Of a stretch of DNA of 64,000 nt, positions 27,794 to 38,103 are shown piece by piece; the stretch's first letter is position 1; each line of letters opens with the position of its first letter. The notes under the pieces are model-generated. The model worked only from the letters and a program-made list of their open reading frames with translations, did not search any database and was not told the origin of the DNA. The position numbers and the translations under genes were made by a program. This stretch comes from Acidianus brierleyi (GTDB lineage Archaea > Thermoproteota > Thermoprotei_A > Sulfolobales > Sulfolobaceae): assembly GCF_003201835.2 (NCBI RefSeq), contig NZ_CP029289.2, positions 1,612,001 through 1,676,000 on the forward strand. The letters run 5' to 3'.

Positions 27794-28101
27794 TGGGTTG
27801 GATCTTCCTCTCCATGGTAGTTAATAGTCTAGGCTTTAACCCAGACTTACCTTAAGCCGGTGACCAATAAGCGCTAACGCCCGGCTACGGCTGCTCCCTT
27901 CCGGACCTGACCGATTCACCCGGTAAGTATGGAACATCCTCTCCCTCCGAAGAGGAAGTCCATAGACGTTAGCCCTATTGGGCGGCTTTCATTGTACAGC
28001 CTGGACCTAGACTATTACTTGCCATAGGGAGGAAGTTACTGGTGCCCGCTTTACGCCATGCGGGAATAGGAGATGGCGAGTCTCCCCACCCTACCCAACC
28101 C
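27794..28101 (-). ncRNA. ffs: Signal recognition particle 7S RNA
   Basis: The minus strand carries the conserved helix 8 core, GGTCAGGTCCGGAAGG followed by GAGCAGCC, which binds SRP54. The ends pair: GGGTTGG at the 5' end with CCAACCC at the 3' end, forming archaeal helix 1. Length is about 308 bases, normal for archaeal SRP RNA. The exact ends are estimated to within a few bases. A TATA-like aaaaacctta lies about 26 bases upstream. The RNA guides ribosomes making membrane proteins to the translocon. Confidence 0.95.
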
Positions 28102-28312
28102 ATTAATACTTCTGCAATAAGGTTTTTGAAGTTAATGCAAAAACAGTGATGGCTAGATTAGATAAATCAGAAGAAACTTAATATTCAGCTCAAATAATAC
28201 TGATTTTTAGTAATTTTTATGTATTTTGTTATATTCAAGGCTTATCTGAATCGCTATTAAATAATAACAGTATTAATGTTTGTTTAATATTAGTTGTGTT
28301 TTTATGGTAACA
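28102..28312. other. Intergenic AT-rich spacer
   Basis: This spacer separates two diverging RNA genes, SRP RNA leftward and tRNA-Ser rightward, and should hold both promoters. I see no coding sequence. A GTGATGG at about 28148 with a CTGA 58 bases on resembles C/D boxes but lacks the canonical box C. Confidence 0.35.
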
Positions 28313-28320
28313 TTTATAAG
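28313..28320 (+). promoter_or_regulatory. TATA box for tRNA-Ser
   Basis: The sequence tttataag lies about 27 bases upstream of the first tRNA base at 28343, the usual archaeal distance. Confidence 0.6.
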
Positions 28321-28342
28321 CCCCGCTGACAATAAGATTTTT

Positions 28343-28441
28343 GCCGGGGTCGCCTAGCTCGGTTAGGGCGGCGGCCTGCTAATCGTCAAGCAGGTAGCCG
28401 TTGGGGGAAACCCCGCGCGGGTTCAAATCCCGCTCCCGGCG
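28343..28441 (+). tRNA. tRNA-Ser (GCT) with a 14-base intron
   Basis: The class II cloverleaf has acceptor GCCGGGG/TCCCGGC with discriminator G, D stem GCCT/GGGC, anticodon stem GCGGC (28371-28375) with GCCGT (28397-28401), a long variable arm GGGG-GAAA-CCCC and T arm GCGGG-TTCAAAT-CCCGC. The anticodon GCT is at 28378-28380. Without removing 28382-28395 the anticodon stem cannot pair, which reveals the intron. The long variable arm and G73 confirm serine identity. Confidence 0.95.
28382..28395 (+). other. Minimal tRNA intron (14 bases)
   Basis: The 14-base insert lies between tRNA positions 37 and 38. CCTGC before it pairs with GCAGG near its 3' end, giving the central helix of a bulge-helix-bulge. 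It is close to the smallest size that can form this motif. Confidence 0.8.
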
Positions 28442-28723
28442 TATAAATATATTGTAATTAATAATTTTTCTGAGCGTGGTAATATCCATAAATAAAGTGT
28501 AACGCATTTAGGAATCGAGACTTGATGCAATATGTTAGTGTTTTTCCTCTTCTATAAGACTAAATATCTGAAATTAAGGTATAAATGTCGATTTTTTAAA
28601 CAATTTATTATATAATAATTAATTTAATTATTTTTCGCTAATTTAACTCTGTTAAAAATGGTTTATTAAAGTTTTACATTGAAAAAAATAAAAATAGGTA
28701 AAAATAAATTATCATGACCTTAT
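28442..28723. other. doxB upstream region
   Basis: This 282-base spacer holds no gene that I can see. A/T runs near the 3' end (gtaaaaataaatt, about 28698-28710) are the best TATA candidate for doxB; no ribosome site precedes the doxB ATG, so a leaderless or very short-leader message is likely. The length leaves room for regulatory sites. Confidence 0.35.
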
Positions 28724-30502
28724 ATGGGACTTAAAAATCTAATTATCGCATTATTCCAACTTGATAAAGATTGGACTACAAGAATAGTAATGGCAATGTT
28801 AGTTATGGGTGTAATATGGGGGCTTTTGGGTGTAATAGACTCACTCATGGTCAGGCTTCAGGAAACAACGTGGGGTACTTCTGCACTACTTATAGAGACA
28901 TCACAAGAATACTATGGCGCTATAACTCTCCACGCTGAGAGGGACTTATTTGGTTTTGCACAACAAGTAGAATTTGCACTATTTATATATTTCACTATAA
29001 AATTATTGAATTTACAGCCAAAAGCTAAATGGCTCTTAAATATTTCCTTTATTCTTATTAATATTTCAATGATGTTTATGGAAGGACCTATAGTAGTATA
29101 TCCTACATTTAATGATAATTACTTTTCAGCTACAGATTGGTATTACCTATCACCAATGGGGATTCCATCTTATTCTCAATATGTAGTTTCTCCATTATTC
29201 TTTACAGGATGGTTACTTCTAGATGCATTCACATATTTAGCAGGAATATGGATAATTTACCATTATTATATAGCTGCTAAGACATTAAAGGAAAAGTTAC
29301 CTATAGGCTTAGTATTTTTCCTTATGGATACATTATTATATACTATAGGATACTCTGGAGTTACTGCTGCAGATATATGGGATGTTCTAGCTTATGCAGG
29401 CATAGTAAGATTAGATCCTATAGCTAATCAGATAGCATTTTGGATATTCGGTCATGCTATAGTATATATGGCATGGTTGCCAGCAGTTGGTGCAATGTAT
29501 TTGCTTATTCCTATTTTGGCTAATAAGCCTCTATATAGTGATAGGATGGGAAGAATTTCAGCACTGCTTTATCTAATATTTTCAAACAACGTTCCAATAC
29601 ATCACTTATATATGGTAAACTTACCAGTAGGAATAAAGATATTGCAAGAAGTATTAACGTATGCAGTAGTAGTACCATCAATGATGACGTTCTTCAACTT
29701 ATGGGCAACAACAAAAGGAGCACAAGTAAATTGGAATATAATAACAGCGTTTATTTCAGCTTCTTTTGCAGGCGCAATAGCCGCAGGAGTAACTGGAATA
29801 GCAAATGCTACTATAGCTTTTGACTCTATAGTACATAATAGTATGTGGGTAGTTGGACACTTCCACGCTATGATACTTTTATCTATAGTTCCAGCTGCTA
29901 TGGCAGTGCTATATTTTATGATACCTATGATGTCTGGTAGACAATGGTATTCTGCAAAGTTAGCATGGACTCACTTTATAGGCTACATAATAGGTGCTGT
30001 AATGTTAATTATAGGAATGGAAATGATAGGATTTTACGGCATAGTAAGAAGAGCAGAAATTTATCCTAGATTCGAGCCTGGATTAGTTTTTGCAGAAAAT
30101 CTGGCTACTGTAGGAGCTTTAATAGCAGAGTTAGCAACATTAGGATGGTTCTTAAATCTAGTATTAACATTAGTTAAAGGAAGAACTGCAAAGTTAGAGG
30201 GACTAGGTGTAGGAGAATTAATAAATACAGTTGCTATGTCCTTAAGTTGGGAAAATGCCAATATGAGTTCATTGATAAAATTTAATAATAATCATAAAAT
30301 AAGTAGAAGTATGTTAAAGAAAGCATTAGGAATAGATTGGGTATTAGGAATAATTGGGGCATTATTCATAATAGCTAGTGCAATACCACTATCTCTAGGA
30401 GGAAATATGTACAATGCTGCACCATGGGCATGGATAGTGCTATTAACAATAGGTATAGTAATGATAGCATATCCAGTCTTAAGAGGATCTAAAAGCATTT
30501 AG
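28724..30502 (+). CDS. doxB: Terminal quinol oxidase subunit I, DoxB
   Basis: The 592-residue haem-copper oxidase subunit spans the membrane about 14 times. Ligands are in place: His70 and His381 for low-spin haem, His379 for the catalytic haem, and His244, His293 and His294 for Cu-B. Tyr248, four residues after His244, is the likely cross-linked Tyr. The usual HPEVY Glu is replaced (GHAIVY), so the D-channel Glu is absent, as in B-type oxidases. With doxC and doxE it forms the caldariella-quinol oxidase described in Acidianus ambivalens, where it is coupled to sulfur-compound oxidation. It starts at ATG 28724. Confidence 0.93.
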   Translation: MGLKNLIIALFQLDKDWTTRIVMAMLVMGVIWGLLGVIDSLMVRLQETTWGTSALLIETSQEYYGAITLHAERDLFGFAQQVEFALFIYFTIKLLNLQPKAKWLLNISFILINISMMFMEGPIVVYPTFNDNYFSATDWYYLSPMGIPSYSQYVVSPLFFTGWLLLDAFTYLAGIWIIYHYYIAAKTLKEKLPIGLVFFLMDTLLYTIGYSGVTAADIWDVLAYAGIVRLDPIANQIAFWIFGHAIVYMAWLPAVGAMYLLIPILANKPLYSDRMGRISALLYLIFSNNVPIHHLYMVNLPVGIKILQEVLTYAVVVPSMMTFFNLWATTKGAQVNWNIITAFISASFAGAIAAGVTGIANATIAFDSIVHNSMWVVGHFHAMILLSIVPAAMAVLYFMIPMMSGRQWYSAKLAWTHFIGYIIGAVMLIIGMEMIGFYGIVRRAEIYPRFEPGLVFAENLATVGALIAELATLGWFLNLVLTLVKGRTAKLEGLGVGELINTVAMSLSWENANMSSLIKFNNNHKISRSMLKKALGIDWVLGIIGALFIIASAIPLSLGGNMYNAAPWAWIVLLTIGIVMIAYPVLRGSKSI

Positions 30503-30554
30503 TTAGTTTTTTTAATATTTAGTCTATAAATTAAGTCTGTTAAAGGTGATTTAG

Positions 30555-31592
<1,038 letters not shown>

Positions 31593-31594
31593 AA

Positions 31595-31789
31595 ATGGTG
31601 AGTTTCTTTAAAGTATTAGGCATAGGGTACGTATTGGCAATTGCATTACTAGTATGGGAATTAGCGGATGCTACGCTACATGCGGCAGCAGCGCCTTATA
31701 CGTTAGTATTTACTATAATGGCATTCATTGGATTTATATCATTCTTCCTATTTGTGTACTTTGCACCCCAAGAAGAAGGTAAAAGTTAA
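31595..31789 (+). CDS. doxE: Terminal oxidase small subunit DoxE
   Basis: The 64-residue protein from ATG 31595 has two membrane helices (about residues 6-26 and 32-54) joined by a short loop with His-Ala-Ala-Ala, and a short charged tail. Size and position match DoxE of Acidianus ambivalens. I preferred this ATG to an upstream in-frame start inside doxC. It is the last gene of the dox operon and overlaps the convergent TatD gene by 4 bases. Confidence 0.9.
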   Translation: MVSFFKVLGIGYVLAIALLVWELADATLHAAAAPYTLVFTIMAFIGFISFFLFVYFAPQEEGKS

Positions 31790-32505
31790 ATTATTTTTTT
31801 AAAATTTTCTTCTATTTTCTTTTCAATCTCTTTTTCTTCTATTTTCTTTATTTCTGATATTTTCTTGATAGTGAATGACACATTGCAAGGCTCGTTTCTT
31901 TGATTTTTTTCATATCCCATAAATGGTGAATCAGTTTCTGTAACTATACTCTCCAATGGTACGCATTTTACTATTTCTTGTCTATTTTTATCTCTTAGGA
32001 GTATTGGAGGAATAGATATGTAACCTCCCATATCTATAAATTTCTGAGCATCTTTTGTGCTTCCTTCATAAGCATGTAATACAAATTTTATTTTATATGA
32101 AGGTAATAAGTTTATTAAATCCTTATTTCCACCTCTAGAATGAATAATTATAGGTAATTTTCTTTTTTCTCCTTCTTTGAGAAATATCTTAAGTATTTCA
32201 ATTTCCTTTTTCTTTAAATTCTGATCTTTAATCCAGTAATAATCAAGTCCTACTTCGCTTATTGCTTTAGCTTGATCGAGAAGTTTTAATATTTTTTCTA
32301 CTTCTTCACTTTTTTCAATATATTCCGGGTGAAAACCTATTGCTGGAAGGATATTTGAATATTTTCTAGATAATTCTAGAACTTTTAAATCCGATTCTAG
32401 ATCTACTCCTGCTTCAACAATAACTATCTCACATTTGTTTATCACTTTATCTCGATCTAGATCAAAATCTTTTGTATGCAGATGAGCGTGAATATCTGTT
32501 AGCAC
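31786..32505 (-). CDS. TatD-family metal-dependent hydrolase
   Basis: The 239-residue TIM-barrel enzyme has DIHAHLH (residues 4-10), EVGLDYYW, the metal His in HSRGG, a further His near VLHAYEGS, and TETDSPFMG. TatD proteins are DNases or RNA-processing 3' exonucleases; the exact archaeal role is open. It is somewhat shorter than the 260-residue norm. It lies 29 bases after the AbrB-like gene and probably shares its transcript. Confidence 0.88.
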   Translation of the reverse strand: MLTDIHAHLHTKDFDLDRDKVINKCEIVIVEAGVDLESDLKVLELSRKYSNILPAIGFHPEYIEKSEEVEKILKLLDQAKAISEVGLDYYWIKDQNLKKKEIEILKIFLKEGEKRKLPIIIHSRGGNKDLINLLPSYKIKFVLHAYEGSTKDAQKFIDMGGYISIPPILLRDKNRQEIVKCVPLESIVTETDSPFMGYEKNQRNEPCNVSFTIKKISEIKKIEEKEIEKKIEENFKKII

Positions 32506-32534
32506 AAAAAAATTAAAAAATTATATTTAAAAAA

Positions 32535-32699
32535 TTATTTCCATGGTTCTTTCATAAGTGTTATTTTTACAGCGTTATCTTTTTCATCAAAAATTACTTT
32601 AACTAGATCTCCTTCTTTTATTTGGAATTTTTGTCTTATCTTAGCAGGTATTGTTACCTGATAGTTCCTACTAACTTTGACTATTTCTTCTACTTCCAT
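32535..32699 (-). CDS. AbrB/MazE-type swapped-hairpin DNA-binding protein
   Basis: The 54-residue protein runs from ATG 32699 to TAA 32535. The pattern VSRNYQVTIPAKIRQKFQIKEGD is the SpoVT-AbrB fold: a beta strand, the TIPA turn, and a basic helix. These proteins bind DNA as dimers. Single-domain archaeal members act as transcription regulators or as antitoxins of VapC; no toxin gene is adjacent. AGTGATCT just before the ATG is a ribosome-site variant, and gatttatatacc upstream is a TATA candidate. It precedes the TatD gene on the same strand. Confidence 0.85.
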   Translation of the reverse strand: MEVEEIVKVSRNYQVTIPAKIRQKFQIKEGDLVKVIFDEKDNAVKITLMKEPWK

Positions 32700-32943
32700 T
32701 TAGATCACTATGTTACCTATATAAGTAGTGGTATATAAATCTTTTTTTAGTTATGAAAAAATATCATTTGATGATATAAGTGAGATAGTTCTTACTATTG
32801 GAACATTTCAGATTTATATATTAAGTTGAAAGCAGGAGTATTTTGTATAAAAGCTTAATTCATAGGAAAAGTTGAAATCTAATCCTTATTCTACAATGAA
32901 AAAATATATATATGAGAATTTACATTCTTTATATGTGGTTAAA

Positions 32944-33327
32944 ATGGAACAAACTCAGATTAGTGGATCAAGAATAAAGTTACCATCTGGAAAAGATGCT
33001 GGATTAGTAGATATATTGTCTTTTTGCTATGGATTGTCTGAAACTGATGTTCAAGTACTTATTGCGTTAATGAAAGGAGATGCTAGGGGTACTGAAGAAT
33101 TAGAAACTGAATTAAAATTGTCTAAAGCTTCTATAAATAGAAGTTTGAATAAACTTCTTGAAATGGCTTTAGTCATGAGAATTAAGGAACCTGGTAACAA
33201 GGCAGGAAGACCAAGATACTTATACAAGGCAAAAGACTACGGAGAATTGAAATCAAAGATATTACAAGACATTAAAGACTGCTCAGAAAAAATGGCTGAT
33301 TTAGTAAATCAAGAATTTAAGCCATAA
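32944..33327 (+). CDS. Lrs14-like winged-helix regulator (AbfR1-type)
   Basis: The 127-residue protein has a winged helix-turn-helix at about residues 35-100, with GTEELETELKLSKASINRSLNKLLEMALV as recognition region parts and a wing with GNKAGRPRYLYKA. A C-terminal helix (about 103-125) suits dimerisation. This is the Lrs14-like family of Sulfolobales; Sulfolobus acidocaldarius AbfR1 controls biofilm and archaella. I chose ATG 32944 (MEQTQISGS) over ATG or TTG starts upstream because a TATA box (aaaatatata, 32901-32910) lies 38 bases before it. A glycan island starts 40 bases downstream. Confidence 0.88.
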   Translation: MEQTQISGSRIKLPSGKDAGLVDILSFCYGLSETDVQVLIALMKGDARGTEELETELKLSKASINRSLNKLLEMALVMRIKEPGNKAGRPRYLYKAKDYGELKSKILQDIKDCSEKMADLVNQEFKP

Positions 33328-33366
33328 AGTCTCCTATAACTTTATTCAATAGATTTTTCTTTTAGC

Positions 33367-34668
33367 ATGTTTTTTAGTTGTTTTGAATTGAGGTTAGGAA
33401 TAGTTTATGATCAATTAATAGCTCCTATATTTCCAGGAGGAGGAGGGGTACATTCTCTAGAAGTTATAAAGAGGTTAGCTAATGATTTTGAAATTGTTTA
33501 TTTTCCATCTAGTAGACTATTTTTAAAGTGGGGAGATAGAAAAGATGAAATTTTACACAAAGCAGATTATATTGGAAAAATTGTTGAGATTCCCGAGATC
33601 TTTTATGAAATGTTAGATAAATACTCAGAATCTGCTTATAATACATTCTTCTTCGAAAAATTTTCAAAAAATATGTCAAAAATTTATGCTAAATATACTA
33701 AAGATATTGAATTCTTATATGAACCTGATCATACGACAGCTGATATTTTTTTCATATCAAAATTTTCTGGGAAAAAGTTCGGAATTACCTTACATACGCC
33801 TTTATTTTATAACAATAATTTGGAGTATCTTAAAGAATTAATACGAATTAGATTTAACAGATGTTTAATATATAACAGAAGAGGATTTATAACTAGTTAT
33901 CTATACAATGCCTTATACCTTAAAAGAGTATATACGAAATTACTAGATTATTCTCCGCCTTCCTTTATAGCCAGCGTAAGTGAAGGACCTCTATTCTATT
34001 CTGCACTATATAAATATTCTATTCCTTTAAGAATACTTTCCCCTGGTAATGCTTTTGATAGTGATTTGTTAAAATATCGAAATGTTCTTGATAAGGCAGA
34101 CTACATGATATATTTTGGAGTTTTAGCTGAACATAAAGGGGTTCTAGAAATTCCTGATATTCTTTATCAAATTAGGAAAAAGGTGAATATCAGCTTAAAG
34201 TTATTAGGCAAATTTTCTTCAAGATGTATCGAAAAATTGTTTTGGTTAAAAGCTAAAAATCTTGGTGTAGATAAGAATATAGAATTTCTAGGTTTTATAG
34301 ATAAGCATAAGGAAAAATCTAAATTTATAGATATTGTTTCAAAGGCGAAACTTCTTCTATATCCTTCTCATATTGATTCGTTTTCTTTAACAATATTAGA
34401 GTCATTAGCTCTAGGCCTACCAGTAGTTTCTTATGACATTGTAGGCATACATTCAATATACAAAAATATAGACGCGGTAAGGTTAGTGAATGAATTTCAT
34501 AAAGATGAATTAGCTCGAGAAGCCGTTAATATTTTACAGCTTGATAGAAATACATATAGCGATTTATTAAATAATAAAAAAATAATCGATTTTCTAAATT
34601 TTTATTCATCATGGGATAATGTGGCTTTAGAAGTAAAAAAATATATTTTAGAGTTTGGGAAAAAATAA
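33367..34668 (+). CDS. Glycosyltransferase, GT4/GT1 family (GT-B fold)
   Basis: The 433-residue enzyme has a Gly-rich acceptor-side loop PIFPGGGGVHSLEVIKRL and a C-terminal nucleotide-sugar domain with YFGVLAEHKGVLEI, IEFLGFID and YPSHIDSFSLTILESLALGLPVV. In the last motif the usual first Glu of the E-x7-E pair is Asp, while the second Glu is present. It likely transfers a sugar during surface glycan or exopolysaccharide assembly. A central insertion (about 130-200) is unusual. It overlaps or abuts the deacetylase gene. Confidence 0.85.
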   Translation: MFFSCFELRLGIVYDQLIAPIFPGGGGVHSLEVIKRLANDFEIVYFPSSRLFLKWGDRKDEILHKADYIGKIVEIPEIFYEMLDKYSESAYNTFFFEKFSKNMSKIYAKYTKDIEFLYEPDHTTADIFFISKFSGKKFGITLHTPLFYNNNLEYLKELIRIRFNRCLIYNRRGFITSYLYNALYLKRVYTKLLDYSPPSFIASVSEGPLFYSALYKYSIPLRILSPGNAFDSDLLKYRNVLDKADYMIYFGVLAEHKGVLEIPDILYQIRKKVNISLKLLGKFSSRCIEKLFWLKAKNLGVDKNIEFLGFIDKHKEKSKFIDIVSKAKLLLYPSHIDSFSLTILESLALGLPVVSYDIVGIHSIYKNIDAVRLVNEFHKDELAREAVNILQLDRNTYSDLLNNKKIIDFLNFYSSWDNVALEVKKYILEFGKK

Positions 34669-34684
34669 TAACTTGATAAAATAT

Positions 34685-35341
34685 ATGGCAGATATGACTA
34701 CTTTAATATTCTCACCACATGCAGATGATGAAACTTTAGGTTGCGGTGGATCAATAGCTGCCAGAAGAAGCTCTGGTGAGGAAGTTTATATAGTATTTAT
34801 GACTGATGGTAGATATGGATCTCCTTTACCTGAAGAAAGGGGATCTAAAGAGCTGATAGAAACGCGGAAAAAAGAGGCATTAAATGCTTTAGAAATTTTA
34901 GGAATTAAGAAAGATAATATATATTTCTTAGATTTTGAAGATGGCCATTTAAGTAAGAGCAAAAAATTAGCCTTATTAAAAGTCGAAGATATAATTAAAA
35001 CTGTAAAACCTAATAATATATATTTTACATCTCATATTGATGCTCATACAGATCATAGTACTACTGGAGAAATAGTTAGAAAAGCTATTGGAAATTTGAA
35101 TATAAATGTTAAACAGTACTCATTCATGATTTGGAAACCGCGATTAATAGCACGAGACTTAAATATATCTATAAAATTTATAAAAAGCTACTTCTATAAA
35201 CCAAGAATAGAAGTCGTAGATATTTCCAAATATCTGAATATTAAGTTAAAAGCATTAGAAGAATATAAAAGTCAAGTAAAATGGTTTTCAAAAGAGTTTC
35301 TATCTAGATTTACTACAAATTATGAGACTTTTTTCATATAA
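34685..35341 (+). CDS. PIG-L/LmbE-family N-deacetylase
   Basis: The 218-residue protein has the PIG-L zinc motif SPHADDE (residues 10-16) and the third ligand region SHIDAHTDHSTTGEI. PIG-L enzymes remove the N-acetyl group from GlcNAc in lipid-linked sugars or related small molecules. I chose ATG 34685, 17 bases after the preceding stop; in-frame TTG starts at 34655 and 34673 exist. It sits between two glycosyltransferases, so a lipid-linked or nucleotide amino sugar is the likely substrate. The 3' end overlaps the convergent GT2 gene by 22 bases. Confidence 0.88.
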   Translation: MADMTTLIFSPHADDETLGCGGSIAARRSSGEEVYIVFMTDGRYGSPLPEERGSKELIETRKKEALNALEILGIKKDNIYFLDFEDGHLSKSKKLALLKVEDIIKTVKPNNIYFTSHIDAHTDHSTTGEIVRKAIGNLNINVKQYSFMIWKPRLIARDLNISIKFIKSYFYKPRIEVVDISKYLNIKLKALEEYKSQVKWFSKEFLSRFTTNYETFFI

Positions 35342-36279
35342 CGTTCATATAACTTTTTATATAATAAATTAGGGTTAATTAGAAATAAAAGTGATGCACC
35401 AACTAGTTTTATTGATGTAATATCTTTAGCACTATTCATATACTTAATGGCTAACAATAGTGCTTTTAGTCTATTATTTAGTGAAGTACTATCGTATATG
35501 GTAAAGTAGAAAGAATCTGCGATATATTCCAAAAAAGCAAGTTTTCCTACAAATGTATTTTTAAAATTTGTTTTTATTCTTTCAGAAATTTTAGATCCAA
35601 ATTCATAATCTTTCCTGTTTTTCTCTATAAATTCTGACAAAGTATATTTTCTGTTATATACAAAATAGTTTCCACTATGTAGTCTAAATAGTGTTAAAGG
35701 TTTTTCGTCTATTATTAGTCTACCTCTTGAATTAAGGCCAAAATAAGCCATTACAACATCAATAGAATATCCTATATATCTTAATTTATCTGTATCAACT
35801 ATGTCTCGTTTTATGCATTCTGAACTTAAATTAAAAGACATATTCGATAAAAACTTTTTTGCTGTTCTAATGTTTTTATCTGAGTATTCTATTCTATGTT
35901 TATTTTCTCTTCCAATTTCCTTGCCTTGTTCATCAATAAAAATCTTCGAATTGTTATAAAACGCAATATCTGCATTAAATTCCATTTTAACTGTTTCTAA
36001 TTTATTAGATAAAAACATATCATCATCGTCTAAAAAACATAATATTTCGCCATGGCTTTTATCTATTCCAAGAGCTACTTTTTCTCCTGTAGCTTTAGCA
36101 TCGGTATAATAAGTATAAATCCCGTTTGATTCTAAGTATTGATCAAAATCTGAAAAATTTTTTACTACTAATATTTCATATTCGTTTCTAGGTAATGTTT
36201 GATTTAGAACAGAATTAACAGCATCTAGTAAGAAATTCTTTCTATCATGTGCAGTAATTATTACTGATATCATTACCAA
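35320..36279 (-). CDS. Glycosyltransferase family 2
   Basis: The 319-residue GT-A enzyme opens with ISVIITAHDRKNFLLDAVNSVLNQTLP and has the metal-binding acidic run FLDDDDMF near residues 85-92. There is no clear membrane helix, so it acts at the cytoplasmic face. The second half is not conserved. It is convergent with the deacetylase gene and divergent from the FemAB-like gene (32-base gap). Confidence 0.88.
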   Translation of the reverse strand: MVMISVIITAHDRKNFLLDAVNSVLNQTLPRNEYEILVVKNFSDFDQYLESNGIYTYYTDAKATGEKVALGIDKSHGEILCFLDDDDMFLSNKLETVKMEFNADIAFYNNSKIFIDEQGKEIGRENKHRIEYSDKNIRTAKKFLSNMSFNLSSECIKRDIVDTDKLRYIGYSIDVVMAYFGLNSRGRLIIDEKPLTLFRLHSGNYFVYNRKYTLSEFIEKNRKDYEFGSKISERIKTNFKNTFVGKLAFLEYIADSFYFTIYDSTSLNNRLKALLLAIKYMNSAKDITSIKLVGASLLFLINPNLLYKKLYERYMKKVS

Positions 36280-36311
36280 ACTTTAAATTTTATTTACCTA
36301 AAAAGCCTTAT

Positions 36312-37223
36312 ATGAAAGAAATAGTACTATCAGAAGATATATTGCCTAATTTATATGATATTTATAAAGAATCTAAGTTCAAGCATCCATTATTGAATCC
36401 GTATCAGATATACGCAAGACAAAATATTAGGAAGATCAAATTTTTACTCTTGAAAGAAGGATATACGTATTTTAATGTTAGAAAAAATAGGTATTTAAAA
36501 ATACTTACTGCAATATTTCCATTAATTACATCGAGAAACTATGAAGATGAGATAAAAGATTTTATTAGGAATTACAAAAATTATTTTGGAATAACAAAAA
36601 TTCTACACGTATATACTAGAAATGAGTTAGATTATATAAAACTGTTTAATAATATAGAGAAAGAAAATTATTCATATGTGATAAATGACGATTCATGGAA
36701 ACCAAATAGAAAAATTAATTATTATGTGAAATTAGCCGAAAAGGAAAATATACATATAATCAACGAGTTTAATTTTGATATCTATAAGGAATATTATGAA
36801 AACTGTTATTTACAAACTTTAGAATCTAAAGAAAGTACAAAACTTCAAGCAGGTTATAAATTCTTTGAATATCTAGCCAAGAAAGATATGTTAAGATCTG
36901 TATTTGGTTTACTAGATAACAAAATTATTTCTGGAGTTTTCATATTATACGATGAGGAAAGTCGTATAGGATATTATATAGACGCAGCTTCTTCACAAGA
37001 AGGTAAGAAATTGGGCGCAAATTACTTATTGCTTTATAATCAGATAAATTATTTTAGAGAAAAAGGTTATATATTGGATTTAGGAGGAGCACCTTTAGGA
37101 AAACTAAAGAAATGGGATGATATATTCCTATTTAAGAAAAAATGGGGGAAAGTAGTGGACATGCCATTGATTACTTTGAAGAATTTCCTAACTGTTATTT
37201 TGTATAAATTTAGGAAATTCTAG
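36312..37223 (+). CDS. FemAB/GNAT-like acyltransferase
   Basis: The 303-residue protein has the paired GNAT fold of the FemAB group. The second half carries GVFILYDEESRIGYYIDAASS, GANYLLLYNQINYFREKGY and LDLGGAPLGKLKKWDDIFLFKKKWG, the usual end of this family. FemAB-type enzymes transfer aminoacyl or acyl groups to amines, in bacteria to cell-wall amino groups. Archaea lack murein. In this island, with a PIG-L deacetylase, an amine exposed on a surface sugar is a plausible acceptor. The donor is unknown. It overlaps the next gene's 3' end by 14 bases. Confidence 0.75.
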   Translation: MKEIVLSEDILPNLYDIYKESKFKHPLLNPYQIYARQNIRKIKFLLLKEGYTYFNVRKNRYLKILTAIFPLITSRNYEDEIKDFIRNYKNYFGITKILHVYTRNELDYIKLFNNIEKENYSYVINDDSWKPNRKINYYVKLAEKENIHIINEFNFDIYKEYYENCYLQTLESKESTKLQAGYKFFEYLAKKDMLRSVFGLLDNKIISGVFILYDEESRIGYYIDAASSQEGKKLGANYLLLYNQINYFREKGYILDLGGAPLGKLKKWDDIFLFKKKWGKVVDMPLITLKNFLTVILYKFRKF

Positions 37224-38091
37224 ACTTTCTCTTTAGTATGGCATAAGTCAAGCCATATGGAAGTGATATTGCTAAGGCTAGTCCAGGTATTAAGTTATAA
37301 ATAAACTTTCTTGGACCACCATAGTATTTTATTCCGAAGCCTACTAGCGGAATATAACCTAATAGTATTGGATAAAAGAAAAATCCTATAATTCCTATTA
37401 AATAATAACTTCCAAAGTAACCGTACCCAGTTAGAAAAGTAAAATTTGTTAAGCCGTCTAAAACTAGCATCATATCATATTTTGATCTCCAAAAGTTTCT
37501 TTTTGCCTCAGAAATAGAATCACGGAAATTATTTCTTGAATGGAGTTTATTAAGATGAAGGCATCTTCCTTCAGTAGGGCCTACTCTAAACTTTTCCTTT
37601 TGAAATTTGGAATAGACCCAAATATCTTCATCTCTTTCATATCTTTCATCAAACATCCCTATTTTCCTTAGAGAATCCATATCTATTCCTGCACATCCTA
37701 AATTAGGATTTTCTTCACCAGGAGAAAGAGGCTTATTCATTTCTTTTTCATCGTAAGCATAATGCATCCACGTCAAAGAAAATCCCTGTCTTAATTTTTC
37801 TATCATTTTTTTGACCCCGTCTTGTGGTAGTACTACATCACTATCGAGCATTATTATATATTTTTCTTTCGTTAGAGAAAGCATTTGATTTCTCAATGCA
37901 GCCATGTTTACTTTTTTCATTCTATGTACTTTTACATGATATACGTTCATTTCATCTATTAATTTAGTTAAATCTTCTCTCTCTGAATTATTGAAAACAA
38001 CGACTTTTCCTTGAGTTATTGCGGACGAGATTGATCTTTTGACCCATTCTATATTATCTTTAGGACCGACTGGAATTAATATCTCTGTCAC
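37210..38091 (-). CDS. Membrane-associated glycosyltransferase family 2
   Basis: The protein has a GT-A domain with TEILIPVGPKDN at the start, MLDSDVVLPQDG (DxD-type) near residue 85, and GMFDERYERDEDIWVYSKF, the acidic catalytic region. Two membrane helices lie near the C-terminus (about 222-245 and 255-280), placing it at the membrane. The start is uncertain: GTG 38091 gives the best N-terminus and 293 residues; TTG 38100 is an alternative. Only 12 bases separate it from the divergent next gene, so the promoters lie inside the coding regions. Confidence 0.82.
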   Translation of the reverse strand: MTEILIPVGPKDNIEWVKRSISSAITQGKVVVFNNSEREDLTKLIDEMNVYHVKVHRMKKVNMAALRNQMLSLTKEKYIIMLDSDVVLPQDGVKKMIEKLRQGFSLTWMHYAYDEKEMNKPLSPGEENPNLGCAGIDMDSLRKIGMFDERYERDEDIWVYSKFQKEKFRVGPTEGRCLHLNKLHSRNNFRDSISEAKRNFWRSKYDMMLVLDGLTNFTFLTGYGYFGSYYLIGIIGFFFYPILLGYIPLVGFGIKYYGGPRKFIYNLIPGLALAISLPYGLTYAILKRKSRIS

Positions 38092-38103
38092 AAAGATCAA
38101 ATT

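Noticed and set aside
28148..28205. Possible C/D box sRNA on the plus strand between SRP RNA and tRNA-Ser
   Set aside because: The box C is GTGATGG rather than RTGATGA, there is no recognisable D'/C' pair, and the stretch is as AT-rich as its surroundings.
28521..28575. Possible C/D box sRNA upstream of doxB (TTGATGC to CTGA)
   Set aside because: The box C lacks both the purine start and the final A, and no internal boxes are seen; chance matches are expected in AT-rich DNA.
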